DNA from: Ophiothrix spiculata | Lineage: Eukaryota; Echinodermata; Ophiuroidea; Amphilepidida; Ophiotrichidae | Reading direction: 5' to 3' (one strand) | Assembly: GCA_000969725.1 (NCBI GenBank) | Contig: JXSR01S034464.1 | DNA: 22,667 nucleotides | Shown here: piece after piece, positions 10,101 to 18,807 of the stretch | How the letters are laid out: the number at the start of each line of letters is the position of its first letter | Numbering within the stretch: the first letter of the stretch is position 1 | The notes under the pieces: generated by a model | Told to the model about the DNA's origin: nothing | The model's input: only the letters and a program-made list of their open reading frames with translations | Databases searched by the model: none | Translations under genes and position numbers: made by a program

Positions 10101-13100
10101 TTGATCTTGATAAGAAGGAGGTAGTTTAAAGTGTCCCTGTGAGTGTAACTTTGAATGTTTGTCAACGGGTAATGCTGTTATGCACCATTTAAAGATAAGC
10201 ATACCGCTAGTTACGCTTCATGTGAAAGCATAACTTTTGTTGTACACTACCGATTGATTGGAAACAAACGGTATCTGAATGTTCAATTCATGGGCTATTA
10301 ATGCAACCTTTACAAACTTTCTTACTATCCGTTAAACCCAAGCAAATTACACCCAAAGATTGCAAGGTTTTTTCAGGGACACCCTGTAGGCGTAAGTGTA
10401 ATATTTCAATATTGTGTGTGTGTGTGTGTGTTTTTATCAGCATCGAAGTTTTCTTTCATTCAAAAAATACACGTGGAAAGTCATATATTGGGTGACATTG
10501 ATCCAAAGAACGTTTGTTCTTTTTCTATGAATTAACATTCACGCTCTGTAATTTCCGATATCAAAACTAATCATGTCTAATAGTTAATTCATATTTAATT
10601 ATTACCTTTTAATGGTCCGATGACCAATGATCTTCATAGCTTTTAATTGCATATACAGAATTGCATAGCAAGCAAAAACTAGGTTTCATTCCCAGCACTA
10701 TGTTTCCTCCACGCAGTACACGACCTGACACGCAAACTGTCGTAACCATCATTAATATAAATTACAAGGTCGTTTGCTCTACTACACTATAAAAAAAGTT
10801 GTGTTAGAAAGGGAACATGGTTAACAGGTTGGGTTAAATTTTGCACAATGTTGGGTAAAATTTGACACAATGTTGGGTAATGGTACACGTTTTACCCAAC
10901 ATTGTGTCAAATTTNNNNNNNNNNNNNNNNNNNNNNNNNNNNNNNNNNNNNNNNNNNNNNNNNNTAAAATTTGACACAATGTTGGGTAATGGTACACGTT
11001 TTACCCAACATTGTGTCAAATTTTACCCAACATTGTGCAAAATTTAACCCAACTTGTTAACGGTGTTTCCTTTTTAACACAACCTTTTTTGGAGTGTATA
11101 TATGTGATGAATCACCCCGAAAAGGGGAACTTTGCGACAGAAACCTTTTCAAGATACAGGTGAAAATAGGCGGCAAAAGTATAAAAATAATAAGAATTTC
11201 CAGCAGATTTTCTGTTGTAAAATTTGATCGCCTTGATCAATTTCAACAAGTATGGTGTCATTTTAAAATGTTGTAACAAATGAAATGACAAAAATCAAAA
11301 TTGATATCATTTGCAAAGTCCCCCTTTCGGGGTGAGCCATTACATTTTGTAAAATTGTTTTGTTTTTCATTATTCTGAAGTAAGCGTCTTATCTTAGTGT
11401 CTATTTTGGGTGAATAGGCTGAAATAGTGTCATCCGTTGCATATATTTCAACAATCATTTTTCATCTTCGATTTAATACATTTACGGAGTTGCACATCAA
11501 CACATCTGCTAAATATAACAACCAATGAAATATATGCTAGATGTAAACATTATACTAGTTTCTCTTTATGATGATAATCAAATCTTTCATCTTTCAGACG
11601 CCAGGAGACTGCTCCAGTGCCGATAATAACTGCCAAAACCAGCACCATACACATCGCCATCATCATCACCACAATCATCACAACCACAGTTCATTCCAAG
11701 AATACGTTCCTCATAGGGGACATTGTGCAACCAGTCAGACGCCTCCTGGAAGTGGACTAATCAACACAGCTGGTTGCACCCAGCGATGGGATTATGATTA
11801 TCATCCACTGCGGATTCCTTCATATGTCTGGCATGCCGTGTGCCGGTGTAATGACGACGGGGGATCTGGAACTGCGCCGCCAAATGGAGGTTGTAGTAGT
11901 CTTAATGAAAACTGTGAAGCAGTAAGTATTTTTCTCAAATAACAATTTTTTCAGACTATCATCCCCAGTTACTTTAATAAGGGACCTGCGGCTGGGACTA
12001 GATCTGAGAAGTTATTAAGCCATTTGACTCAAATATTTTGTAATTTGGTTGTAAAAATGTGTTTAGAAAACTGTAATGCACTTTCAGGTGTCAATAGGTT
12101 TTGGACAACCCATATCCCTACGTTTTTTAACCTGGCCCAGCCAACATTCAGGTGCGAGAAAAATGGCTTAGTTTATCTTTATTTATGCATAGAAAATCGA
12201 CACAGACCGTCGTTTCGCCGATGATCATGAATATTCATGAATTTGAGACACAAATTTAAAAAGGCCCAGAAACACATCCAAGTAGATTATAATTTAAAAC
12301 AATGTTGCATATAGATGTAGAAATGTTGTAACACATCCTGAAATCTAAAAATTAAAATTTTGCGAAATATATACACTGTTATACTGTTGGGCAATTATTT
12401 AGCGTTGGTTAAACTATGAACAACCCAATTGTTGGGTAAATAATATTAACCAACTGTTGGTGAAATTTTACCCAATATTTGGGTAATTAGCAACAACTTT
12501 TACCCAACAGTTAGGTAATTAGCCAACATTTTACGCAACGTTGGTAATTATTTACCCAGATGTAGGGTTGTTCATAGTTGAACCAACGTTGGGTAAATTA
12601 TTTGCCCAACGTTCTAACAGTGTAGTCATAGTCATAGTATTTTATTTTCCATCATTAAAAACATATAAATTACAAGTCAAGAAAAACAAGATGGAGGAGA
12701 TACATCAAGAGGCAAGAGCCTGAAATTGATGTACCCCCTTTAACAGAATACAAACATAAAGAATAAGTTATGAAAAACATCAAAATTATACCCACTAAAA
12801 CACTTCACACCTTATCTCACACTCACACAATGTGAACATTTATGTAATTTCTACGGTGATTATTTTCTTTAAGTGAGGTCAAATTTGGTATTTGCGTTTT
12901 GCTTAAAGTCTGCGGTTCTGGACGTAATATATTTTAGCCACTTGGTCAAAAGAGAGCGACAACACTTCTTTATCAGATGTACTAAAAATTGCGGTAATTT
13001 TGCGTAAAACACGCCTCGCGTAAGATAATGTAAGGTTTGGTCCAAAGAGGTCAGGCTATACTACTAGAGTAGTTCGTAAGTACACATGTCATGATATTAC

Positions 13101-14549
13101 ACAAATAAACTATACCAAGTGCATTTTTAAGAATTATGACATTGTTTCAAAGGTATGTCAGAAATGTGCATTATTGCACATGCTAAATTGACTTGTTGTC
13201 GCTGGTTTCTTTTGAAGGGAATTTTGTTATTAAATCTATTTTTTTATCATTATAATTGTGCCTGTTGCCTTTATTTATCGCTTTTTGTATTTACTCGAAT
13301 TTATCAGATGCATGCCATGGTTATCATCCCCTTAACGGATTTTCGCCGATTGCCCCAAAACACTAAATGAAGTGACACAGGGCATCTAAGTGATTGTTTT
13401 TACATCCTTTGCGTTCATTTTAATGAAAAAACGTCGGGGTACCATGTTAGGTGGGGGTAGGGTAAGCTGTCAAATTCCATGGGTAGGTGGGTGGGGTGGC
13501 AACCACCCCCTTATATAAAAGTCCCAATTTAGAAAATTATCTGCATGCTAAGAAGGTTAAATTTTCACAACATGTTAGAACTACCATTTCAGTTATTCAT
13601 TAGCAAAATCCCGATGAAAATTCGATATTTAGAACTTTTATAGCAAATATTTGTCAATGTTCGCCGAAAATCAAATTTCGGCGAAATTTTTCGACTTAAA
13701 GTACTTTATGACGTCATAATTACGTAACGCCTTGGCCGATTTTAATGATTTTGGTATTAATGGAAAGAAAAGACCTTTCCACTTTTAGAAAAAAGGGTTC
13801 CAAAAAGGTTCTAAGTTGTCCTGTATGCGGAACCCTCACCCTAGAACCCTTAAAAAGGTTCCTGAATTTCAAGCAACCTTTGGAGGACCATAAAATGTTC
13901 TACAGGTTACATTGAGAACCAGAAAAGGTTCCGCAGAGTGGCCTCAGAACCTTTAACATGTTTAATGGTTCTTTATGAGCACTATAGAGGGTTCCGCATA
14001 CAGGACAAATAACAACCCTTTTGGAACATTTTTTTCTAAGAGTGATACTATGGTATAAACCAACCATCAAAGGTTCTACAGGTTACATTGAGAACCAGAA
14101 AAGGTTCCCCAGAGTGACCTCAGAACCTTTGATGGTTCTTTATGAGCACCATAGAGGGTTCCGCATACAGGACAAATAAGAAACCTTTTGGAACCTTTTT
14201 TTCTAAGAGTGATACTATGGTAAAAACCAACCACACCTTTGGCACGTCAATTTCATTTTCACAGGGATGGGTGGCACCCCCCCCCACCCCTCCTATGGTG
14301 ACGACGTAGTAGAAAATAGCTTAGGTGGACGAGTTTTAATATATTGATTTGATTTCCCCGCAGGTGTACCACGAGGTTCGGGTTCTTTGGCGAACAGAAT
14401 GCCTGCATCATAATGAAGACCCTATTTATGAGTATGAATGGAAAACACAAAAAGTCGCGTTTGCTTGCGTTTGCCAGGAGGCACAATTAGTCTCTCATCA
14501 GACCACTACCACTCCTGTTGAACAAATCCAAGGACCTTCTGATCTCTAA
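7081..14549 (+). CDS. IL-17-like secreted cytokine, four coding exons
   Basis: The spliced frame 7081-7101, 7749-7892, 11598-11921 and 14364-14549 gives 224 residues. All introns are phase 0 with GT...AG borders. Residues 1-20 form a signal peptide (MSPLPII joined to ALVLLTIIHPSSA, cleavage likely before NP). Residues 21-114 are an N-terminal extension with a His-rich tract (71-85). Residues 115-202 are the IL-17 domain: C115, W119, R127-I-P-S130, W133-H-A-V-C137-R-C139, V164-Y-H-E-V-R-V-L-W-R, R173-T-E-C176 and the terminal C198-V-C200. The order and spacing match the IL-17 family, where the final C-x-C bonds back to cysteines in the preceding strands. There are 12 cysteines in all. IL-17 proteins are secreted dimers that signal through SEFIR-domain receptors in mucosal immunity (family knowledge). 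Usual precursors are about 150-200 residues, so this one is long because of the extension. The subfamily cannot be assigned, and orthology to a particular vertebrate IL-17 should not be assumed. Confidence 0.88.
7102..7748 (+). other. Intron 1 (phase 0)
   Basis: Donor GTAAGT at 7102 and acceptor ATCAATAG ending at 7748. It splits the signal-peptide codons. It is AT-rich and contains no repeat or RNA gene that I can define. The acceptor's pyrimidine tract is weak, so the exact exon 2 border deserves transcript support, although the reading frame and leader fit perfectly. Confidence 0.7.
7749..7892 (+). CDS. IL-17-like gene, coding exon 2 (leader end and N-terminal region)
   Basis: 48 codons, phase 0 at both ends, closing with a consensus donor CAG|GTGAGT at 7893. 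It encodes the rest of the hydrophobic leader and then NPIYEHDVRPIRSPVLQECP and onward to N-I-T-Q. The N-I-T at residues 52-54 is an N-glycosylation sequon. One cysteine (C39) is present. This region is outside the conserved cystine-knot fold and varies freely in the family. Confidence 0.82.
7893..8230 (+). other. Intron 2, left part before the foldback element
   Basis: Starts at the donor GTGAGT. Nothing else recognisable; the minus-strand open frame over 8014-8280 has no domain and runs into the repeat. Confidence 0.6.
8231..9309. mobile_element. Foldback-type MITE, 1.08 kb, with GATTAA-type motifs (in intron 2)
   Basis: The ends are inverted repeats: TACACAGCAAAAAATAATTG on the left and ATTTTTTGCTGTGTA on the right, each bounded by TA. 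The arms are long. The inner part of the left arm (about 8510-8595, containing GGGGACTACCTGAACTTATT) is an imperfect reverse complement of about 8905-8980. Roughly a dozen GATTAA/TTAATC words occur in both orientations in the arms. The central loop (about 8600-8900) has no open frame of note, so there is no transposase. It is a non-autonomous element, probably old because the outer arms have diverged. Confidence 0.75.
9310..9689. other. Intron 2 between the foldback element and the transposase relic
   Basis: AT-rich, with no feature recognised. The end near 9600-9690 may already belong to the decayed transposon that follows. Confidence 0.45.
9690..10100 (+). pseudogene. Decayed mariner/Tc1-type transposase fragment
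   Basis: Piecewise translation across three frames resembles the C-terminal half of a DDE transposase of the IS630/Tc1/mariner group. One frame reads NDEMTPHTAKQF, like the DNAPPHTA catalytic-Asp region. A second reads PWPFHFHDLSPVDYFL, like the SPDLxPxDFFL region. A third reads IPDLKQNI and later LQEGHLEHIL, like the family's C-terminal Cys/Gly/His segment. At least two frameshifts and several stops interrupt it, so it cannot make a protein. It lies in intron 2 on the same strand as the host gene. The family assignment is by motif memory and is tentative as to subfamily. Confidence 0.6.
10101..10412. other. Intron 2, unassigned stretch
   Basis: No gene or repeat boundary recognised. It may include the right end of the decayed transposon. 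Confidence 0.45.
10413..10430. repeat. (TG)9 microsatellite
   Basis: Nine perfect TG units in intron 2, flanked by T-rich sequence. Confidence 0.95.
10431..10782. other. Intron 2, unassigned stretch
   Basis: No feature recognised between the microsatellite and the palindromic MITE. Confidence 0.5.
10783..11098. mobile_element. Palindromic MITE with TTGGGTAA-type motifs, interrupted by an assembly gap
   Basis: The left end TACACTATAAAAAAAGTTGT and the reverse complement of the right end, TACACTCCAAAAAAGGTTGT, form a long terminal inverted repeat. It continues inward through GTTAACA, GTTGGGTTAAATTTTGCACA and GTTGGGTAAAATTTGACACA. Both ends carry TA. The element is almost wholly a palindrome. 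The run of 50 N at 10915-10964 sits inside it. No coding capacity. It is a non-autonomous DNA transposon in intron 2, and its right end nearly touches MITE family 1 copy B. Confidence 0.85.
10915..10964. other. Assembly gap (50 N)
   Basis: Exactly 50 N, probably a nominal gap size. The 59 bases before it (10856-10914) are identical to the 59 bases after it (10965-11023), so the gap may separate two copies of the same sequence end. Confidence 0.95.
11106..11340 (-). mobile_element. MITE family 1, copy B (inverted relative to copy A)
   Basis: Begins GATGAATCACCCCGAAAAGG and ends CCCCTTTCGGGGTGAGCCAT. Internally it reads as the reverse complement of 6107-6356: the GATATCAATTTTGATTTT segment of copy A appears here complemented near 11290-11308, and the CTGTCGCAAAG segment appears near 11131-11140. 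It is slightly shorter than copy A (235 against 250 bp). It lies in intron 2, about 260 bp before exon 3. The open frames that cover it are not genes. Confidence 0.85.
11598..11921 (+). CDS. IL-17-like gene, coding exon 3 (His-rich extension and first half of IL-17 domain)
   Basis: 108 codons. The acceptor TTTCATCTTTCAG ends at 11597 and the donor GTAAGT starts at 11922, phase 0 at both ends. It encodes residues 56-163. First come C60 and C67 and the histidine tract HHTHRHHHHHNHHNH. Then come C98 and C115, followed by the IL-17 strand segment W-D-Y-D-Y-H-P-L-R-I-P-S-Y-V-W-H-A-V-C-R-C, and a loop with C154 and C161. The R-x-P-S-x-x-W-x-A-x-C pattern is the clearest family signature in the window. 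Confidence 0.88.
11643..11687 (+). other. Histidine-rich tract (11 His in 15 residues)
   Basis: Encodes HHTHRHHHHHNHHNH at residues 71-85, with mixed CAC and CAT codons rather than a pure trinucleotide run. Both codons are used, so recent repeat slippage alone does not explain it. Such tracts can bind Zn, Cu or Ni ions or act as pH-sensitive charge switches (general knowledge). A function here is inference. Confidence 0.85.
11922..12371 (+). other. Intron 3, left part
   Basis: Starts with donor GTAAGT. No other feature recognised. The open frame at 12024-12224 has no family resemblance. Confidence 0.55.
12372..12624. mobile_element. Second TTGGGTAA-rich MITE (in intron 3)
   Basis: The left end TACACTGTTATACTGTTGGG and the complement of the right end, TACACTGTTAGAACGTTGGG, are inverted repeats with TA at each border. 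About a dozen copies of TTGGGTAA/TTACCCAA or close variants fill the 253-bp interior in both orientations. It is related in ends and motif to, but distinct in sequence from, the element at 10783-11098. It is non-autonomous. Confidence 0.85.
12625..13659 (+). other. Intron 3, middle part
   Basis: Mostly AT-rich. It contains a local G-rich patch (13450-13499) ending in a C-rich complement that forms a small hairpin (13493-13509). No gene is recognised, and the open frame at 13155-13370 has only AT-driven hydrophobic composition. Confidence 0.5.
13450..13509 (+). other. G-rich patch with hairpin
   Basis: Several G runs (GGGGG, GGG, GGG, GGG, GGGG) occur within 50 bases. The last run pairs with the following C run: GGGGTGG, loop CAA, CCACCCC (13493-13509). 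The patch could form a G-quadruplex or a stem in DNA or pre-mRNA, but this is a structural possibility only. Confidence 0.4.
13660..13685 (+). repeat. Perfect 10-bp hairpin
   Basis: TTCGCCGAAA, six-base loop ATCAAA, then TTTCGGCGAA. It is GC-rich in an AT-rich intron and not followed by a T run, so not a terminator. It may be the tip of an old palindromic element, or the core of one whose ends I cannot find. Confidence 0.7.
13780..14044. mobile_element. MITE with GGTTCC-type motifs (in intron 3)
   Basis: The left end CACTTTTAGAAAAAAGGGTT and the right end TTTTTTTCTAAGAGTG are inverted repeats. The interior is full of GGTTCC, GGAACC, GGTTCT and AGAACC words in both orientations, and CCTGTATGCGGAACCCTC near the left recurs complemented near the right (GAGGGTTCCGCATACAGG). 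No coding capacity. A TA target duplication is not clear on the left. Confidence 0.8.
13897..14233. repeat. 176-bp tandem duplication of the MITE's right part plus flank
   Basis: GTTCTACAGGTTACATTGAG occurs at 13897 and at 14073. The second copy runs through the element end at 14212 and on through flanking ATACTATGGTA...AAACCAACCA, which also follows the first element end. The duplicated unit therefore includes part of the transposon and about 25 bp of host DNA, with a few substitutions between copies. Confidence 0.88.
14364..14549 (+). CDS. IL-17-like gene, coding exon 4 (second half of IL-17 domain, stop)
   Basis: 61 codons plus TAA. The acceptor GATTTCCCCGCAG ends at 14363, phase 0. It encodes residues 164-224: V-Y-H-E-V-R-V-L-W-R-T-E-C, then a loop with two His and acidic residues, then the strand ending V-A-F-A-C-V-C, the C-x-C typical of the IL-17 C-terminus. 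A Thr-rich hydrophilic tail of about 24 residues follows, ending G-P-S-D-L, without further cysteines. The tail is longer than in most IL-17 proteins. Confidence 0.88.
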   Translation: MYHEVRVLWRTECLHHNEDPIYEYEWKTQKVAFACVCQEAQLVSHQTTTTPVEQIQGPSDL

Positions 14550-17500
14550 AGTATTACAACTAAAATTTTTATGATTTCCAAGGAATTATAATAGGGGAAT
14601 CGGTACTCCGCCATTTTGATTTCACCGTAGTGCAAATCCTATGGGACGGCAGCCATCTTGGATTATCGCTCATGCAGACACGGTTTGCACGTGAAACAAA
14701 ATGCACACGCTGTATATGCGTCAAGTGAAGATGTACGTGATATGCCTAGATATCGGACCATAACTCTGCTCCATGAGCGACATCAGATGGCGGCATATCC
14801 CGATCCACTATAAAATTTCCATTCAGGTATATTAAATTCAATTTATGTATATAGATTGTTTTAAATGTATTAGTTCACGAAATGTCTATTTATTTGTAGA
14901 TTACTTCAATTTGTAAACCTGGATCGAATAATTCGTGGGAATTTATCACTCATTATTTTATTTATTCGGAAAATGGAAGTTATTTGTGTATGCAACTTTG
15001 TGAAAATGGTTAAAATGCAAAGTACTTCTTAAGCAGTTAATGACAAGTGTTATAATAATCACAGAACTTCTTTAGTTATGTGAATTTATTTAGAGGGTGC
15101 AATTAAAGACGATCGCGGTGTTAATTTAGAGGGCAGTGTTAGTTGGTCAGTGACGGGAAGATTTTAACAAAACGCGCGCATGGTAACTAAGCGTAAGATT
15201 TGCGCCTTATATACAAAACTCAACACGTACACTTGCCATTTACGCATTGTCTTTCCGATAAGCGCCGAACAACACAAAAAATACCGCGAAATAGGATCGA
15301 GTGCTCCCAACTAAATGGGCCTTCAGTGACGTTATCTGTTCATTTTCTAATACCATGTCACACATATTCTATCCCTCTTTATGGAGGTATATTGGTATCA
15401 ATATTATGCAACATTGGTTGTGTCCAGAATCGTTTTGGTATGTGCCAAACAAATAGTAGAATGTATCATTCGTTATATTTTAAATATTAAGATTAGGTTA
15501 AACAGAAACAGAATCTACAGTAGGCAATAAGTTTATTTGGGTGTCAAAAATAACAGAAAAAATATCATCGATTGATGACAGATTTCCCTGCAGAATGGTG
15601 CAATTTGTAATTCCACAGATCGTCTTTTTGACTTTCTAGGTTTTTGCATCATGTTCAGACAACCTCAGAATGTCAAATGATGAACCGGTTTTGACAACAA
15701 AGATTTTCTTTATAATTTTTTGACTAGGTTGTAACACAACCGCCCATCTTCATTAACGTCTGATGATCAGTATTGGGTGAAACTCAGACTCGCAAAAAAC
15801 CCAGGGAACATCTTTGGAACTTTTCTATGCTTTCCTGATAAAAAACTGAGCGCATTTTATTCAGATGCGTTTGGTGTTTTGAAATTAGATAAAGCTAACC
15901 CTTTTAACATGAAAATGAATGAATATATATTATGTCATCGTGGATTCTGTGTCTATTTTAGTACGTAGTCCTATGTCGTATTTTCATGTATTAATTATTT
16001 GGAGTATTTTTGATTTACCCAATACTGCTATAATTTGCCGGTGAGCGAGGTCCTCGAAATGTTAAATGAATTTGTTAAGTTATGAAGCTGTATTGTCAAA
16101 AATCCAATATACAACTGCATTCCATTTCGTATTCAATATTTGTATTTTAAAGGTAACCATGAATGTAGCAGTAATGTCTGAATGTTTTTTGTCATGGCAA
16201 AAGGGTATAACAATTTGTGTATTCCTAATAAAGCAACAACAATATACAACAGTTATCTCAGCTACAAGTTCGTCATTTTATATATTACTTACCCAGATAT
16301 TGACTGCCTATTTCCCACCACTTTGTGTCAAGCCATTGTAAATGCTATGTAAGAAAACTGCCATTTAAGCACGTCCGTACAGATGATCTTGAGACTAACT
16401 CCACATCTCCAATTCAGCCAAAATGTTGCTAATAAATTTTATAAACAGTGTTCTTCTTGAGAGTTTTGTGCATTACATGTGATTTTTGTGAACCAAACTT
16501 ACTTTTTCTGCTGTAACATATTTCAGATTTTGACAACCTCAACTTTGTTTACATCCATATTTTAGGTGATAAAGTTCGTCTTTTGATGTAAAAAATAGAT
16601 TTTATTAAGTTATTTGCGTTTTTTATTTTTCAAATATTTCATGTGAAACATAGAAAGTTTAAATAGGAACATAACTCTACAGAATTATAACTGAGAACAC
16701 TTGTCCCGTGACCATAGTCTAGCTTTACCGACCCTGTTAATGACCTCATTATGTAAATTCTAAAATCCAAGCCTCGTCAAATGAGAAAAAAAACGTGACC
16801 TGCTGAAAAAGCTGACTTTTGACCTGTATTAATTGAAAACGGTGAAGCAAATGCAAATTGGGGAGGGGGTATGAAAATTTGGAGTTTTTCCAATGAAATG
16901 CATGTGAATTTTTTGCTGTTGATAAAAATGAAGCATTATATGGCATTTTCTATGAAAATCAACGATTTTGAGACTTTTTAAGCAAATAAATTTGAACCCC
17001 TACATCAATTTTGTTTTAAAAGATAAGTCGTCAGTTAGATCGATTCTGCTAGTAAAAATATGAAAACTTAGATGAAATTTGAAAAATATATTTTGCCTGT
17101 AAGGGTTGTAAATGAAGAAATAACAATACAAATGCGAAAGGTACCTAATATCGGCTCTTCAGACTTATCATCTAGTACGATTTGTATTGCGATAACTAGG
17201 CATCAAAATCATCATCTGACGTCAGCAAACGTGCACGGATCTCATGTCAGAGTTAGTGTTTTGAATGGCCTCGCTGCGTTGAAATATGTTGCATTTCATG
17301 CGAAATGTAATGAATGCAACACGAATTTTCCGGACTAAAAGTAACCTTTTTGGTTCTTTTATATAAATTATGTCAAAAAATTGAGAATTTCATTCGTGAC
17401 AGTTTTTAAAGACCATATTTTAGTCGCGTCAGTGCTTGCTTTCCGATAATTGCATCATGTCAAGAACTGTTGTTTTAATGATCATATCCAATTATATGAT

Positions 17501-18807
17501 CAATACAATCCAATTATAGTCTGGTCTGAGTATTTTGCTGACACCCTGCCCTGCAATAAAAATGTATGGATCCCTTGCCTGTTATGCTATTCTTATACTT
17601 AATAAAATGAAACTGCATGATTATGGTATAATGGCCTTTACCACATAGAATTTTCAAAGCCGGGGGCTTTTGTACCTAGCATGGTATTATAATCAAACGT
17701 CTGTGTAAGAATATAAGCGTGACGCAAGGTCAATGATTACAGCCGTTTTGCACAAGGCTATACGACAACGTATGAGTCTACATGAACAAATACGCACAAG
17801 TCGAAAATGACCGAATCGACAGGTTCTATTTAGTGGTTAGTGGAATAATCCTCAGATTTCAGCCGGTACAACATTAAATTAAGAGCCTGATTTTAAAACA
17901 GACATCATGTTCTAACAAAGTTATGAATAATAAGAATATTGCACCGTACAGATTTTGACATTTATTCGGTTAATATTTGCCGTAGAGAACTTAAAAAATG
18001 GCAAAAAGGTTCAAGTAAAGCTGATGAAAATAAAAGTTAACCTTTGTAAAGTGACATTATTTTTTTCAGATTCTTATCTGTTTATCTTCTTAGTTTATAA
18101 AGTAAAACAAACATAATTCAGTCATTGTTTTCACTATGTAATGCTTTAGTTTGTTCATGAAAAAATAAAAGATGACAAATGCATCCGTCGGTATTTTCCA
18201 GAACTGATACAGGAAGTAGCTTCAACATGACATAAATTCCATAAAATATAGCATTAAACACCGCGAAAAACGTTTCTAATTATTAACCTTCCAGGGCGAT
18301 GTAATTACACACAACATAAGTTATGACAAATGTTAACATTGTTGGTTACATAAGAAGTTGAGTTGGGATAGGAAAATGTCTTATTGGACATTATTGGAAC
18401 AAGCGTCACATTCTGTGATGAGAGTTATAAGTGTTTTAAGAAAATACGGCGCAATATTTTTCAGCGAACGTGTAGAAAAGGTTTTTTGTTTTTGCTTTTT
18501 ACCTAGTGGCTAAAATAGATTAAGTCAAGAATTGTGGAAATCAAGGTAAAAGCACAGACCCAACTTGACCTCAATGACAAAATCACTTTAGACACATATT
18601 TCCACAAATCTCAATCATTTTGGATTTCAATAATTTCACAATATTTATAATTAGGCAAAATTATTCTGAATTACGATGTATTTGGGTGGCCTTTTTAAAT
18701 CAGTATCTAAATAATAGTTAAAGTAAGTTACAAATATCTCTGTGCTTATCTTCCCAGCTGCATTGTTTTATCCCCTTTTAACGGTTCAATGTATTCGGGT
18801 TATGTCG
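14550..18807. other. Downstream region: 3' UTR, then no recognised gene
   Basis: The first few hundred bases should be 3' UTR. Beyond them, several open frames of 60-96 codons exist (for example 15200-15490, 16066-16341, 17072-17338) without domain, signal peptide or convincing splice context. A short inverted pair of CCATTTTGATT/CCATCTTGGATT words lies around 14610-14665. Nothing else is supported. Confidence 0.45.
14831..14836 (+). promoter_or_regulatory. Possible polyadenylation signal ATTAAA
   Basis: This is the first good variant hexamer after the stop codon, 282 bases downstream. No AATAAA is seen between the stop and this point. In AT-rich DNA such hexamers are common, so this is only a candidate for the end of the IL-17-like transcript. 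Confidence 0.25.

Noticed and set aside
10834-11047. Open frames on both strands across the N run
   Set aside because: They read through an assembly gap inside a palindromic MITE; mirror-image translations on the two strands show they are repeat artefacts.
13660-13685. Intrinsic transcription terminator
   Set aside because: The hairpin is perfect but has no following T run, and the context is a eukaryotic intron.
15200-15490. 96-residue plus-strand open frame
   Set aside because: No ATG-anchored domain or signal peptide; likely chance in AT-rich DNA.
16066-16341. 91-residue plus-strand open frame, partly hydrophobic
   Set aside because: No domain, no convincing start or splice sites, AT-driven composition.
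17072-17338. 88-residue plus-strand open frame with some balanced codon use and a C-N-E-C motif
   Set aside because: The best of the orphan frames, but no homology that I recognise, no promoter or splice context, and it is isolated; left as unassigned.
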